A DNA stretch of 64,000 bases from Rhizobium sp. Leaf306 (GCF_001423425.1 NZ_LMNX01000001.1:144970-208969), one strand, 5' to 3'; positions 37,809 through 48,490 are shown, counted from the first letter of the stretch. A program made the numbers and translations. The notes: a model not told the origin generated them from the letters alone.

Positions 37809-40013
37809 CTACTTTTTGCGTCCGGACATGACGCCGGCAATCAGTTTCGGAGCGCTGGATTTCAGGGCTTCACCACGCCCCGAGAGGCTAGGATTGGTCA
37901 TGAAATAATGCTGCGCGTTGAACGGTTCTTCACCCTTGCGCACTTCCATGCGCCTTGACGTACCGTCCGCCAATATCTCGTAGCTCTGTTGATTGTCAAT
38001 GAGATTGCCCAGCATGATCTGTGAAAGAACCTGCTCGTGCACGGTCGGATTGAGCAGCGGTACCAGCGTTTCGACGCGGCGGTCGAGGTTGCGCGGCATC
38101 ATGTCGGCAGACCCGATGTAGAGCAGCGCCTTGTCCGAAGGCAGGCCGTAACCGTTGCCGAAGCAGAAGATGCGGCTGTGTTCGAGGAAGCGCCCGACGA
38201 TCGATTTGACGCGGATGTTGTCGGAAAGACCGGATACCTGCGGGCGCAGGCAGCAGATGCCGCGGATGACCAGATCGATTTCGACACCGGCGCGGCTGGC
38301 GCGATAGAGGGCGTCGATAATCTCGGGATCGACCAGTGAATTCATCTTCATCCAAATCGCGGCCGGAGCTCCCGCCTTCGCGTGCGCGATCTCTTCCTCG
38401 ATGTGTTTGAGAATGCGCGGTCGCAGCGTGTAGGGCGACATGGCGATCTTGGTGCTTTCCTTCGGCTCGCCGTAACCGGTGATAAAGTTGAAGATATTCG
38501 CCATGTCGTGGGCGATCTTCGGGTTGCAGGTGAAGAAGGAAAGGTCCGTGTAGATCTTTGCGGTGATGGGATGGTAGTTGCCGGTACCAAGGTGGCAGTA
38601 GGTTCTCAGCTTGCCGTCCTCACGGCGCACCACCATCGACATCTTCGAATGTGTCTTGAGCTCGATAAAGCCGAACACGACCTGCACGCCAGCGCGCTCC
38701 AGGTCCCGCGCCCAGCGGATGTTGGCCTCTTCGTCGAAGCGTGCCTTCAACTCGACCAGCGCCGTCACCGACTTGCCGGCCTCGGCCGCATCGATCAGGG
38801 CTCGGACGATGGGGCTGTCGTTGGAGGTTCTGTAGAGGGTCTGCTTGATGGCGAGGACGTCGGGGTCACGGGCTGCCTGAAGAAGAAACTGCACCACAAC
38901 GTCGAAACTCTCGTACGGGTGGTGGACCACCATGTCCTTTTCGCGGATGGCGGCGAGGCAGTCTCCGGCGTGTTCGCGGACGCGTTCGGGAAATCGGGCG
39001 TTGTAGCTTTCGAACCGCAGATCGTCGCGCGGCGCCTTGGTGATTTCCGACAGCGTGTTGAGTGCCAGAAGACCCGGCAAGACCGCGACGCGGTTGTCCG
39101 GAACGCCGAGTTCCTGCACCACGAACTGGCGTAGTTCCGCCGGCATTTCCGAATCGGTCTCGATGCGGATGACCTTGCCACGACGGCGGCGCTTGAGCGC
39201 CGTCTCGAAGAAGCGGACCAGATCTTCGGCTTCTTCCTCGACTTCGAGATCGCTGTCGCGGATGATGCGGAACGTACCGCCGCCCTTGACCTCGTAACCG
39301 GGGAAAAGCCGGTCGGTAAACATGGCGACCGCATCTTCTAGCGTGATGTAGCGGATCGTGTTTGCGTCGTCGGGCAGACGGATGAAGCGGTCAAGCGTCG
39401 TCGGCAGGCGCAGAAGACCCGTCATCGGCTCCTTGCCGTTCAGGCTGTGCAATTGCAGCCCCATCGAGAAGCCAAGATTGGGGATGAACGGGAACGGATG
39501 CGCCGGATCGATCGAAAGCGGTGTCAGGATCGGGAACAGCTCGTCGTCGAACGTCCCGGACAGCCAGTTACGGTCTTCGTCCGAAAGCGCTGCCGGACGG
39601 ACGATCAAGATCTCTTCCTGCGCCAGATACTGCTGTAGCACGGCGAGCGAAGCCTGCTGCTCCATCTGCAGATTGTCGATTTCCTGCAGGATCGCATCCA
39701 GCTGTTCTGCCGGCGTCTTGCCATCGGGGCTCTTGATGACGATGCCCTGACGGACCTGCCCCTCGAGACCGGCAACGCGCACCATGAAGAATTCGTCGAG
39801 GTTTGCTGCCGAGATCGACAGGAAGCGGATGCGCTCCAGAAGCGGATGCGACGCGTTCAGCGTTTCCTCGAGAACGCGGCGGTTGAACTGCAGCCAGGAA
39901 AACTCGCGGTTGATGAACCGCTCGGGGCTGGAAAGCAGCGCCTCGCCCATATCCGCCGCTTCGTCCCTGCTGGCTGCCTCGCCCTTTTTGGGTTGCTCAA
40001 TCTCGGTCGTCAT
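37809..40013 (-). CDS. ppk: Polyphosphate kinase 1
   Basis: Reversibly makes inorganic polyphosphate from ATP. About 734 residues from ATG 40013 ([20 protein letters not shown]); ATGs 9 and 15 bases earlier are also possible. Domains: N ([18 protein letters not shown]), head, and the catalytic C1/C2 domains with the phospho-histidine in [16 protein letters not shown] and the second His in [15 protein letters not shown]. Lies between hdaA (109 bases) and ppx (29 bases). Confidence 0.95.
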   Translation of the reverse strand: MTTEIEQPKKGEAASRDEAADMGEALLSSPERFINREFSWLQFNRRVLEETLNASHPLLERIRFLSISAANLDEFFMVRVAGLEGQVRQGIVIKSPDGKTPAEQLDAILQEIDNLQMEQQASLAVLQQYLAQEEILIVRPAALSDEDRNWLSGTFDDELFPILTPLSIDPAHPFPFIPNLGFSMGLQLHSLNGKEPMTGLLRLPTTLDRFIRLPDDANTIRYITLEDAVAMFTDRLFPGYEVKGGGTFRIIRDSDLEVEEEAEDLVRFFETALKRRRRGKVIRIETDSEMPAELRQFVVQELGVPDNRVAVLPGLLALNTLSEITKAPRDDLRFESYNARFPERVREHAGDCLAAIREKDMVVHHPYESFDVVVQFLLQAARDPDVLAIKQTLYRTSNDSPIVRALIDAAEAGKSVTALVELKARFDEEANIRWARDLERAGVQVVFGFIELKTHSKMSMVVRREDGKLRTYCHLGTGNYHPITAKIYTDLSFFTCNPKIAHDMANIFNFITGYGEPKESTKIAMSPYTLRPRILKHIEEEIAHAKAGAPAAIWMKMNSLVDPEIIDALYRASRAGVEIDLVIRGICCLRPQVSGLSDNIRVKSIVGRFLEHSRIFCFGNGYGLPSDKALLYIGSADMMPRNLDRRVETLVPLLNPTVHEQVLSQIMLGNLIDNQQSYEILADGTSRRMEVRKGEEPFNAQHYFMTNPSLSGRGEALKSSAPKLIAGVMSGRKK

Positions 40014-40122
40014 CGATTCCATCTTCATCCATCCCAGAGCCAGCCCCATAACCGGTATGCGTGGGGCCGTGCGATACGTTTGACGACGCGACCGTCATAG
40101 TCAATTGCCGGCGCAGACGTTG

Positions 40123-40830
40123 CTAATCATTCGGTACGGCACTGCCGAAATCCTTGAGGACTTCGGTTGCCAGAGGACGGGTGATCCGGGTCCCGCGCGC
40201 CAATGCCAACCGGTCAAGCCGGTCGACGATGGTCTGCGCAGCGCCCAGGGATCGCTCCATCCTGGTGACGATGTAACTGAGAAGTTTGTCATCAATATAA
40301 AGCTGACGATCGGCAAACAGTTTTACCATCACCTGGGCCAGCAATTCCTCATCGGGCTCGCCGATTTCCACCACGGTCGCAGCCTTCAGCCGTGATTTGA
40401 GGTCGGGCAGCGTCACGGACCAGGACATGGGCCACAGCCGCGATGTCATCAACAAAGTGCGGCCATGCTGGCGCACGGCATTGATGACGTGGAAAAGCGT
40501 GGTCTCGTCGAAGTCGCGCCGATCGGCGTCCTCAAACAGCACCGGCCCATCCGCTGCGACAGTTGCTGCATTCGAACCCGAGATCGGATGGATCTCGGCA
40601 GCCCCTGCCCGCTCCCGCCAGATCTGGGCGAGATGCGACTTGCCGGAACCGACGGGACCCGCAAGGATCACGACCGGCGATGGCCAGGCCGGCCACTCGT
40701 CGACGATAGAGACGGCGGCGGCCAGCCGTTCGGAGACCAGGAGATCATCCCGGCTCTGCGCGGAATCATGGGTGAATTGCAGCGGAAGCTGTTCGCTTCT
40801 GCGCTGGTCGCGTTCGCTCGATCCGGTCAT
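40123..40830 (-). CDS. hdaA: DnaA regulatory inactivator HdaA
   Basis: Hda-type AAA+ protein that, with the beta clamp, promotes ATP hydrolysis on DnaA and limits re-initiation. 235 residues from ATG 40830. Near the N-terminus QLPLQFTH is a clamp-binding motif; Walker A is GPVGSGKSH, and the DnaA-like fold continues with LLMTSRLWPMSW and the arginine-finger region DLKSRLKAATVVEIGEPDEE. Seven bases after perM. The perM-hdaA-ppk order is common in rhizobia. Confidence 0.9.
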   Translation of the reverse strand: MTGSSERDQRRSEQLPLQFTHDSAQSRDDLLVSERLAAAVSIVDEWPAWPSPVVILAGPVGSGKSHLAQIWRERAGAAEIHPISGSNAATVAADGPVLFEDADRRDFDETTLFHVINAVRQHGRTLLMTSRLWPMSWSVTLPDLKSRLKAATVVEIGEPDEELLAQVMVKLFADRQLYIDDKLLSYIVTRMERSLGAAQTIVDRLDRLALARGTRITRPLATEVLKDFGSAVPND

Positions 40831-40837
40831 TCGCTTT

Positions 40838-42016
40838 TCAGATGTCTTTCTGGTCGCTCTTGGGAGCATCGAGACGCTGCATGCCGGTATTTTCATTGAC
40901 CACGGCCTGTGGCGCCCCTTCCCACGGCAGATCTACCGATCGGCCGTAATAGAGATCGCTGTCAAGATACCGTGAGATCGCGAAGCGGACAAGCACGCCG
41001 ACGACTGCCGCTGCGGGCACGGCCAGAAGAAGACCGACAAAGCCGAACATGGCACCGAAGGCAAACAGCGCAAACATCAGCCAGACCGGATGCAGACCGA
41101 CGCTCTCGCCGACCAGCTTCGGCTGCAGGATATTGCCTTCCAGGAACTGGCCGGAAAAGAACACGGCAGCGACCGCCATGATCCACAGATAGTCCGGCCA
41201 GAACTGTACGAGCGCCACACCGATCGCCATGATCAGACCGATCATCGAGCCGATATAGGGAATAAACGAGATCATGCCGGCGACGAAGCCGATCAGCAGG
41301 CCGAAATTCAGGCCCACCAGCGACAGACCGACGGCATAGTAGATGCCGAGGATGAGGCAGAGCGATCCCTGCCCGCGAATAAAGCCGGCGACGGATCCAT
41401 CCATGTCGCGGGCGATATCGCGCACCGTCTGGACCTGATCGCGCGGGATCCAGCTGTCAACTTTCGATACCATCCGGTCCCAGTCGAGCAGCAGATAGAA
41501 GGCGACGACCGGGGTAACGATCAGAAGCGACACGACGTCGACGATCGCCTTGCCGGAGTTCCAGATCTGCGCAAACAGGGTACCGATGAAACCGGCGCCC
41601 TGGCTCAGCACTTCGGAGAAATTCTGTTTGACGGTCTCGATCTGGCTGGAGACCCAGCTCGGCAGGAACGAGTTCTCCGGGTTGGAAATGATCTGCTGCA
41701 ACTGGGTGATGTAACCGGGCAAAGCGGCGGCGAACTGGGTGAACTGGGTGACGATGATCGGGATGACCAGCATCAGCGACAGCGCGAACACCGTGACGAA
41801 CGAGACCAGGATCAGCACGGAAGCCATCATGCGGCTCAGTCCGCGGCGCTGCAGCCAGTCTGCGACAGGATCGAGGAAATAGGCGAGCGCCATGCCCGCA
41901 ACGAAGGGCAGAAGGATGGAGCTGAAAAACCACAGAAACAGCGCAAAGATGAAAAGAACGGCTGCCCAGAAGAAGACATGGCGGCGAAGGCTCGCTCCGC
42001 TGATATGATAGGGCAT
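40838..42016 (-). CDS. AI-2E family transporter (PerM-like)
   Basis: 392 residues with about 8 membrane segments, starting FWAAVLFIFALFLWFFSSIL and including the family blocks FVAGMALAYFLDPVADWLQR and GMISFIPYIGSMIGL. Family members export autoinducer-2 or act in Na+/H+ exchange; substrate here unknown. First gene of the perM-hdaA-ppk-ppx transcription unit and divergent from purM (248 bases). Confidence 0.87.
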   Translation of the reverse strand: MPYHISGASLRRHVFFWAAVLFIFALFLWFFSSILLPFVAGMALAYFLDPVADWLQRRGLSRMMASVLILVSFVTVFALSLMLVIPIIVTQFTQFAAALPGYITQLQQIISNPENSFLPSWVSSQIETVKQNFSEVLSQGAGFIGTLFAQIWNSGKAIVDVVSLLIVTPVVAFYLLLDWDRMVSKVDSWIPRDQVQTVRDIARDMDGSVAGFIRGQGSLCLILGIYYAVGLSLVGLNFGLLIGFVAGMISFIPYIGSMIGLIMAIGVALVQFWPDYLWIMAVAAVFFSGQFLEGNILQPKLVGESVGLHPVWLMFALFAFGAMFGFVGLLLAVPAAAVVGVLVRFAISRYLDSDLYYGRSVDLPWEGAPQAVVNENTGMQRLDAPKSDQKDI

Positions 42017-42264
42017 CTTTACGTCCTTTTTTGCACTGCATTCCCGGTATCACGCATATGAGCCCGGACCGGGTAAGGTCAAGATCGGCATCGACTTCGC
42101 CGCGTCGCCAGAGGCCGGGCCTGTGAAAAGCCTTGAAAGCCCACGCTTCTGCTTGCATCCTCCGCCTTGTCATGCAATGGCGGGCCGGAGATTTTTGCGC
42201 AGCCGCACCACGCCGAAAGGTCTCGATCTTCGGTTCGCGCGGCATGTCCCAACGGAGAATTACG

Positions 42265-43338
42265 ATGAGCGAGACGGGCAAGAACGGTCTCACCTATAGC
42301 GATGCCGGCGTCGATATCGACGCGGGCAACCTGATGGTCGAGAAGATCAAGCCGGCGGTACGCTCAACCCGCCGTCCCGGCGCAGACGGCGAAATCGGTG
42401 GCTTCGGCGGCCTGTTCGACCTGAAAGCTGCAGGATTTACCGATCCGATCCTGGTGGCTGCCAATGACGGCGTCGGCACCAAGCTGAAGATCGCGATCGA
42501 TGCCAATTTCCACGACACGGTCGGCATCGATCTCGTCGCCATGTGCGTCAACGACCTCGTCGTGCAGGGCGCAGAGCCGCTGCTGTTTCTTGACTACTTT
42601 GCCACCGGCAAGCTTGATCCGGACCAGGGCGCTGCCATCGTCAAGGGGATCGCTGCGGGCTGCGTCGATGCAGGCTGCGCGCTGATCGGCGGCGAGACGG
42701 CGGAAATGCCGGGCATGTATTCCGATGGCGACTACGACCTTGCCGGCTTTGCCGTGGGTGCAGCCGAACGTGGCCAGCTTCTACCGGTCGGCGATCTCGC
42801 AGCTGGTGACGTCATTCTCGGCCTCACCTCATCGGGCGTGCATTCCAACGGTTTCTCGCTGGTGCGCAAGATCGTCTCGATCTCCGGCCTCGGCTGGGAC
42901 GCGCCTGCGCCGTTCTTCGACGGCAAGTCGCTCGGCGAAGCGCTTTTGACGCCGACCCGCATCTATGTGAAGCCGCTGCTGAAGGCGATCCGCGAAACCG
43001 GCGCCCTGAAGGCGCTTGCCCACATTACCGGCGGCGGCTTTCCGGAAAACATTCCGCGCGTGCTGCCGAAGAACCTGGCGGCCGAAGTCGATCTCGACTC
43101 GATCCCTGTTCCGCCCGTGTTCTCGTGGCTGGCAAAGACCGGCGGTGTCGAGCCGAAGGAAATGCTGCGCACGTTCAACTGCGGCATCGGCATGATCGTC
43201 GTCGTTTCGGCTGAGAATGCGCAGACGGTGACGGATGTGCTCACCCGCGAAGGCGAAATCGTCGTCCCGCTCGGCCGCATGATCGACCGTGCAGAAGGCG
43301 AAGCAGGCGTCGTCTACAAGGGCACGCTCGGTCTATGA
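42265..43338 (+). CDS. purM: Phosphoribosylformylglycinamidine cyclo-ligase (AIR synthetase)
   Basis: ATP-dependent ring closure in purine synthesis. 357 residues from ATG 42265 with GGAGAA upstream. Signature blocks: [52 protein letters not shown] and [14 protein letters not shown]. Ends in ATGA shared with purN. The 248-base gap upstream has no clear riboswitch. Confidence 0.96.
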   Translation: MSETGKNGLTYSDAGVDIDAGNLMVEKIKPAVRSTRRPGADGEIGGFGGLFDLKAAGFTDPILVAANDGVGTKLKIAIDANFHDTVGIDLVAMCVNDLVVQGAEPLLFLDYFATGKLDPDQGAAIVKGIAAGCVDAGCALIGGETAEMPGMYSDGDYDLAGFAVGAAERGQLLPVGDLAAGDVILGLTSSGVHSNGFSLVRKIVSISGLGWDAPAPFFDGKSLGEALLTPTRIYVKPLLKAIRETGALKALAHITGGGFPENIPRVLPKNLAAEVDLDSIPVPPVFSWLAKTGGVEPKEMLRTFNCGIGMIVVVSAENAQTVTDVLTREGEIVVPLGRMIDRAEGEAGVVYKGTLGL

Positions 43339-43961
43339 GCGAAGCACTCGCCAGCGTGCAGAAGAAGCGCGTCGTCGTGTTCATTTCCGGCGGCGGCTCC
43401 AACATGCTGTCGCTGGCGGACGCCTGTGAAGATCCAGGCTTCCCGGCCGAAATCGTTGCCGTCATCTCCGACAAACCGCAAGCCGGCGGGCTTGCCAAAG
43501 CTCAGGCGCGGGGCATCCTGACGCTCGCATTCGAGCGCAGGTCCTTTGCCGGCAAGGCCGAACACGAGGCGGCTATTCTCGAGACGCTCGCGGATATCCA
43601 GCCGGATATTATCTGTCTTGCGGGTTATATGCGGCTGATTTCGGGAGAGTTCATTTCCCGCTACGAGGGCCGGATGCTCAACATCCACCCATCAATCCTG
43701 CCGTTGTTTCCGGGCTTGCACACGCATCAGCGCGCGCTCGATGCCGGGATGAGGGTCGCCGGTTGCACGGTGCATTTCGTGACCGAGGGCATGGATGAAG
43801 GCCCGATCGTGGCCCAGGCCTGCGTTCCCATTGAGAACGGCGATACGCCTGATACGCTCGCTGCGCGGGTACTGACCGTCGAGCACCAGATCTATCCGGA
43901 AGCACTCGCGCTTCTGGCGACCGGCGGCGTCAGCTTACGCGCCGGCCGGGCAGAGTTTTAA
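43335..43961 (+). CDS. purN: Phosphoribosylglycinamide formyltransferase
   Basis: Formylates GAR with 10-formyl-THF. 208 residues. Start [20 protein letters not shown]; formyl transfer residues are seen in [20 protein letters not shown] (Asn and His) and the Asp in [19 protein letters not shown]. Four-base overlap with purM shows translational coupling; a strong hairpin follows. Confidence 0.96.
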   Translation: MSEALASVQKKRVVVFISGGGSNMLSLADACEDPGFPAEIVAVISDKPQAGGLAKAQARGILTLAFERRSFAGKAEHEAAILETLADIQPDIICLAGYMRLISGEFISRYEGRMLNIHPSILPLFPGLHTHQRALDAGMRVAGCTVHFVTEGMDEGPIVAQACVPIENGDTPDTLAARVLTVEHQIYPEALALLATGGVSLRAGRAEF

Positions 43962-43983
43962 TCACAGCGTTCGTGTACATCTT

Positions 43984-44019
43984 GGCCGCACGCCGGACAT
44001 AACCATCCGGTGTGCGGCC
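43984..44019. terminator. Bidirectional terminator after purN
   Basis: GGCCGCACGCCGGA and TCCGGTGTGCGGCC pair with one mismatch around CATAACCA. Followed by ATTTGTG. Serves purN and the convergent hydrolase. Confidence 0.75.
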
Positions 44020-44026
44020 ATTTGTG

Positions 44027-44854
44027 TTAGCTGCGCAGGAACGCCATCAGGTCATCCGTCAGCTGCTGCTTGTTCGATGCAAACAGTCCGTGGGGCGCGC
44101 CCTCGTATTCGATCAGCGTCGCGCCGGGGATCGCGGCGGCGGCAGCACGGCCGGACGTCTCGATCGGTACCGTCTGGTCGCCTGTTCCGTGGATGATCAG
44201 CGTCGGCACCTTGAAGCTCGGCAGGTCCGGACGGAAATCCGTCGAGGAGAAGGCCTTGGCGCAAGCAAGCGTTGGCCGAAGACCCGCCATCATCGTCTGC
44301 TGGAACGACCAGTCGAGCACGGCTTCGCTCACCGAACCGGTGAACACGCCGACGCCGTAGAAGCTTTTCAAAAAGCCGTGGAAGAAATGCGCCCGGTCTT
44401 CCTTCATGCCGGCCGTCATCTCGTCGAACACCGACTGCGGCACACCATCAGGGTTGTCGGGCGTCTGCGCCATATAGGGAACGACCGACGCAATCAGCGC
44501 GGCCTTGGAAACGCCCTTGCCGCCGTGGCGCGACATATAGCGGGCAACCTCGCCACCGCCCATGGAAAAGCCGAACAGTGCTGCATCCTGCGCGCCGGTC
44601 GCCTCGATGACATCGGCAAGATCGTCGGCCAGCGTATCGTACTCATAACCGTCCCACGGCTGCTCGGAGCGGCCGAACCCGCGTCGGTCATAGGAAATGG
44701 CGCGGAACCCGGCGTCTGCTGCCACCACCGCGAAGTCGTCCCAGGTGTCGGATGTCAGCGGCCAACCGTGCATCATGATAACGGGACGGCCGGTCTTCGG
44801 ACCCCAGTCCTTGACATAAAGCTGCGTTCCGTCGCGGGTGGTGATCATGGTCAT
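44027..44854 (-). CDS. Alpha/beta hydrolase (non-heme haloperoxidase-like)
   Basis: 275 residues, full length. Oxyanion region VIMMHGWPLTSDTWDD, nucleophile Ser97 in GFSMGGGEVARY, acid Asp in IHGTGDQTVPIE and His in EGAPHGLFASN. The overall pattern, including YDRRGFGRSEQPWDGYEYDT, matches the cofactor-free haloperoxidase/esterase group; the natural substrate is unknown. Single gene. Confidence 0.9.
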   Translation of the reverse strand: MTMITTRDGTQLYVKDWGPKTGRPVIMMHGWPLTSDTWDDFAVVAADAGFRAISYDRRGFGRSEQPWDGYEYDTLADDLADVIEATGAQDAALFGFSMGGGEVARYMSRHGGKGVSKAALIASVVPYMAQTPDNPDGVPQSVFDEMTAGMKEDRAHFFHGFLKSFYGVGVFTGSVSEAVLDWSFQQTMMAGLRPTLACAKAFSSTDFRPDLPSFKVPTLIIHGTGDQTVPIETSGRAAAAAIPGATLIEYEGAPHGLFASNKQQLTDDLMAFLRS

Positions 44855-45005
44855 CTTTGCATCCCTTCTTCTGGCAATGGAACCAGTCTAACGGGAGGTC
44901 TCTGGCAATTGTTCCCCGACATGGAAGCGATGCATCCCTCCCAACGACCAGCCATTTGACGACCGGCTTGGCGCGGACTACCTTGGATTGAACCGGAGGT
45001 GTGAG

Positions 45006-45281
45006 ATGACGATCACGGTCAAGCTGGGTGATGCGAAAACCGAACTTTCCGAGCTCCTGCCCCTCGTCGAAGCCGGCCAGGAGGTGGTGATTGCGCGTGG
45101 CGAAACACCCGTCGCGCGGCTCAGCCCGATCGCGGCCACGCCCGGTATGAATGCTGAGTTCACCGAAGAACAACTCGCGCGGCGGCGGGCAGTGATCGAA
45201 GACATCATCGCTTTCCGCGACAGGATGCCGTCGGCAACTGCCGAGGAAATCGTTGAGTGGAAAAAGGAAGGTCGCCGATAG
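45006..45281 (+). CDS. Phd/YefM-family antitoxin
   Basis: 91 residues from ATG 45006 with GGAGG 6 bases upstream. The N-terminal half (about 1-45) is a Phd/YefM DNA-binding fold: VKLGDAKTELSELLPLVEAG then EVVIARGETPVARLSPI. The C-terminal half (RRRAVIEDIIAFRDRMPSAT) is charged and probably wraps the toxin. Its TAG shares one base with the toxin GTG start. Confidence 0.9.
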   Translation: MTITVKLGDAKTELSELLPLVEAGQEVVIARGETPVARLSPIAATPGMNAEFTEEQLARRRAVIEDIIAFRDRMPSATAEEIVEWKKEGRR

Positions 45282-45688
45282 TGACGGCATTCGTTGCAGA
45301 CGCATCCGTGGTTTGCAGCTGGATCCTTCCAGACGAACGTCATCCAATCGCAGATGCAGCCTTTGCTCGCCTGCAGACTTCCGAGGCAATCGCGCCACAA
45401 CTGCTCTGGTACGAAGTGCGGAACGTGCTGATGGTCGCATACAGGCGTCAGCGCATCTCGTTCGACCTCGTCCTCGAAGGCTTGGCGAAGCTGCGCAAGC
45501 TCAACATATCGACGGTCGCTGTCGAGGATGACGGCGTTATTCTCGACCTTGCGACACGGTACCAGCTATCCGCCTACGACGCCGCCTATCTTGCGCTGTC
45601 GCTCGAGGAAAACCTCGAACTCGCAACGCTCGACAAGCAGTTGATCGCGGCAGCCCCGTCGGCCGGGTGCAGCCTCGTGCGGGCCTAA
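45281..45688 (+). CDS. VapC-type PIN-domain toxin
   Basis: 135 residues, starting at GTG 45281, which overlaps the antitoxin stop; GGAAGG lies upstream. PIN ribonuclease acid residues are all visible: FVADASVVCSWIL (Asp7), LLWYEVRNVLM (Glu), YQLSAYDAAYLALS (Asp) and LATLDKQLIAA (Asp). Mg-dependent RNase, typically against tRNA, held by the Phd-type antitoxin. Its 3' end overlaps the Nudix gene tail by 4 bases. Confidence 0.9.
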   Translation: MTAFVADASVVCSWILPDERHPIADAAFARLQTSEAIAPQLLWYEVRNVLMVAYRRQRISFDLVLEGLAKLRKLNISTVAVEDDGVILDLATRYQLSAYDAAYLALSLEENLELATLDKQLIAAAPSAGCSLVRA

Positions 45689-46272
45689 AGCGCCGCCCGG
45701 TTAAGCACGGCCCACTGCAGCAGCATGATTGTCTTGGCATCGATGATCTCGCCGTCGGTGATCATCGTGACGGCCTTGTCGAGCGGAAGCTCAAGCACTT
45801 CTATATCCTCGTGCTCGTCGGCGAGCCCGCCACCCTCGTTGATCCGGTCGGAAAGATCGATCGAGGCGTGGAAGAAGTGGATGACCTCCGTCACGGAGCC
45901 CGGCGACGTCAGTGCCTTGAAGACGAAACGCACGTCGCGGATCCGGTAGCCGGTCTCCTCCATCGCCTCGCGGCGGATCGCGTCTTCGGCGTCTTCGCCA
46001 TCAAGAAGGCCGGCCGGGACCTCGATCATGAAGGACGGCTCGCCGATGAGATGCGCGGGCAGCCGGAACTGTTTGACGAGGACGACGATATCGCGTTCGC
46101 GGTCATAAAGCAGGATGCAGGCGGCCGGCGTGCGATGGAAAACCTCGCGCTTGATCCGCTGCGTCTCGCCGTTGCGATCAGTATAGTCGAGTTGATAATC
46201 GGAAAGCCGCGTCCAGCCCTGCGACAGCGTCGTATCGCTGACGATCTTCACCCGGTCATTCACGTCGCTCAT
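45685..46272 (-). CDS. Nudix hydrolase (NudK/ADP-sugar type)
   Basis: 195 residues from ATG 46272 (MSDVNDRVKIVSDTTLSQGW). The Nudix box is present, GLLDGEDAEDAIRREAMEE plus TGY, and the upstream LLYDRERDIVVLVKQFRLPA resembles GDP-mannose/ADP-ribose pyrophosphatases. Substrate not determined. Its ATG overlaps the stop of the molybdopterin enzyme gene (ATGA), so the pair is coupled. Confidence 0.9.
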   Translation of the reverse strand: MSDVNDRVKIVSDTTLSQGWTRLSDYQLDYTDRNGETQRIKREVFHRTPAACILLYDRERDIVVLVKQFRLPAHLIGEPSFMIEVPAGLLDGEDAEDAIRREAMEETGYRIRDVRFVFKALTSPGSVTEVIHFFHASIDLSDRINEGGGLADEHEDIEVLELPLDKAVTMITDGEIIDAKTIMLLQWAVLNRAAL

Positions 46273-48407
46273 GCGATTTCCCTGCGTAGCCAGACCTTGT
46301 TGTCGTGCACGGCAGCACCTCCGAAAGGCGCCACCGGGTCGGCGCCGGTGAGGACGTTGATGCCCTCGCCGTCGAGATGCGCGTCGTTGGGCCACAGTCC
46401 TTCGGCGATCAGCACGCCCGGTTTCGCGCCGGCCACGAGTCTCGCATGCAGACGGATCTTGCCCCGACTGTTGCCGAGCGTGACTATATCGCCGTCAACG
46501 ATGCCGAGACGTGCGGCGTCCGTCGGATCGATCATCACGTCCGGCCGCCCTTCCTTCTCCACCGAGCTTTTGGTCTCGGCAAAGGATGAATTGAGGAAGC
46601 TGCGCGACGGCGAGGTCGCGAGGCGGAACGGATGCTCGGCGTCGGCTGTCTCAATCACATCGACATGATCGGGAAAACGCGGCAACTGCGCGTGTGGCCC
46701 GAGCGGGCCGACGCTGTCGGGCGTCCGATCCGGCGATGGGCCGTTGACCCAATCGGGGCTGAAGCGGAATTTGCCGTCCGGATAGCCGAAACCGTTGATG
46801 TAGTGCGCGGTGTCGAAATCCGGTTGCGCATCGATCCACTTGTCGGCCTTCAGCGCGTCATAGGAACCCCAACCGCTGGCAGTCAGGATACGGTCGATAT
46901 GGGTGCGTTCGTCCATGCCGAAGCCGGCAAACCCGTCGACGCCGAGACGCTTTGCCAGTTCCTCGATGACGAAAAGGTTGGTGCGCACCGTTGCCGGTGG
47001 TTCGACCAGTTTCGGGCCGAGCAGGATATGCTGGTGCCCGCCGCCGCGATAAAGGTCGTCATGCTCGAGGAACATGGTCGCGGGCAGAACGATATCGGCA
47101 ACCTTTGCCGTATCGGTCATGAACTGCTCGTGGACGGCGGTGAAAAGATCGTCGCGCAGAAAACCTTCGCGTACCAGGCGCTGTTCCGGGGCAATGTTCA
47201 TCGGATTGGTGTTCTGGATCAGCAGCGCCGTCACCGGTCCGCGATGGCGCAGCGCTTCCGCGTCGCCGGTCAGCACGCGGCCGATCTGCGACTGGTCGAG
47301 CATGCGGATGTCCGGATCCTTGTAGGCCGTGCCCATCAGCTCGGCTTTGTTGAACCGATAAATCTCGCCGTTGTTGTGGAAGGCGCCGCCGCCTTCGTGT
47401 CGCCAGGAGCCGAGCACGGTCGCGATCGACAGCGCCGCGTGCATCGCCGCCGTGCCGTTGCGCTGACGGGAAAAGCCGTAGCCCAACCGGAAGAAACTCT
47501 TCGGCGTCGTGCCGACGAGCCTGGCGAACCCTTCGATTTCTTCGACGCTGAGACCTGTGATCGCCGACGCCCATTCCGGCGTGCGGCTTTTCAGATGCGC
47601 TTCGAGGCCTGCCGGATCATCGGCATATTTCGCCATATAGGCACGGTCGGCATACCCATCGCGGAAGGCGACATGCATCACGGCGCAGGCGAGTGCCGCA
47701 TCGGTGCCAGGGCGCAGCACCAGCTTGACGTCGGCCTGTTTCATTGTCGGATTATCGTAGATGTCGATGACGACGATCTTGGCGCCGCGCTGTTTGCGGG
47801 CCTTGATTGCATGGGTCATCACATTGACCTGGGTGGAGACCGCGTTGGTGCCCCAGATCACGACGCAATCGGATTTCGCGATCTCGCGCGGATCGGGGCC
47901 GCGCAGGGCGCCGGTGCCCATCACATAGCCGGTCCAGGCCATGTTGGTGCAGATCGTGCCCATAAAGCCGGAATATTTCTTGGCATGACGCAGGCGCTCG
48001 ATCGAATCGCGCTGCACCTGACCCATGGTTCCCGCATAGAAATAGGGCCACACCGCCTCGGACCCGTGCTTCGCTTCAGCCTTGACGAACGCATCGGCGA
48101 TCTCGTCCAGCGCCGCTTCCCAGGAGATCTCCTGCCAGAGCCCCTCGCCCTTGGCACCCATGCGGCGCTGTGGCACCATCAGGCGGCCGGGATGATAGAT
48201 GCGCTCGGTATAGCGCGCGACCTTGGCGCAGATGACGCCGGCCGTGTAGCTGTTGTCGGACGAGCCGCGGACACGACCGATCCTGCCATCCGCGGTCAGA
48301 TCGACATCCAGCGCGCAGGCGCTCGGACAGTCGTGCGGACAGACGGTATGGCCGACGGAAGTGTGACCAACGACGGGGCTTTCGGGAATGGGGGTCGCAA
48401 CGTTCAT
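46269..48407 (-). CDS. Molybdopterin-dependent oxidoreductase, DMSO reductase superfamily
   Basis: 712 residues from ATG 48407; ATGs at 48422 and 48482 would lengthen it. The N-terminal [4Fe-4S] motif is CPHDCPSAC with the fourth Cys in AGVICAKVARYTERIY. Then come the bis-MGD-binding domains (YFYAGTMGQVQRDSIERLRH; VIWGTNAVSTQVNVMTHAIK; LPATMFLEHDDLYRGGGHQH) and the C-terminal cap (GDIVTLGNSRGKIRLHARLV). No signal peptide, so cytoplasmic. It belongs to the large group of unassigned oxidoreductases; substrate unknown. It needs molybdopterin, which moaD/moaE at 56 kb help make. Confidence 0.9.
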   Translation of the reverse strand: MNVATPIPESPVVGHTSVGHTVCPHDCPSACALDVDLTADGRIGRVRGSSDNSYTAGVICAKVARYTERIYHPGRLMVPQRRMGAKGEGLWQEISWEAALDEIADAFVKAEAKHGSEAVWPYFYAGTMGQVQRDSIERLRHAKKYSGFMGTICTNMAWTGYVMGTGALRGPDPREIAKSDCVVIWGTNAVSTQVNVMTHAIKARKQRGAKIVVIDIYDNPTMKQADVKLVLRPGTDAALACAVMHVAFRDGYADRAYMAKYADDPAGLEAHLKSRTPEWASAITGLSVEEIEGFARLVGTTPKSFFRLGYGFSRQRNGTAAMHAALSIATVLGSWRHEGGGAFHNNGEIYRFNKAELMGTAYKDPDIRMLDQSQIGRVLTGDAEALRHRGPVTALLIQNTNPMNIAPEQRLVREGFLRDDLFTAVHEQFMTDTAKVADIVLPATMFLEHDDLYRGGGHQHILLGPKLVEPPATVRTNLFVIEELAKRLGVDGFAGFGMDERTHIDRILTASGWGSYDALKADKWIDAQPDFDTAHYINGFGYPDGKFRFSPDWVNGPSPDRTPDSVGPLGPHAQLPRFPDHVDVIETADAEHPFRLATSPSRSFLNSSFAETKSSVEKEGRPDVMIDPTDAARLGIVDGDIVTLGNSRGKIRLHARLVAGAKPGVLIAEGLWPNDAHLDGEGINVLTGADPVAPFGGAAVHDNKVWLRREIA

Positions 48408-48490
48408 GGCTTTTCTATATGGCATGGCGACGGCTGCAAAAAGGGCCATTTGCAGCGCATCAATTTTATTCAAGCGAGACACAAGCTGAG

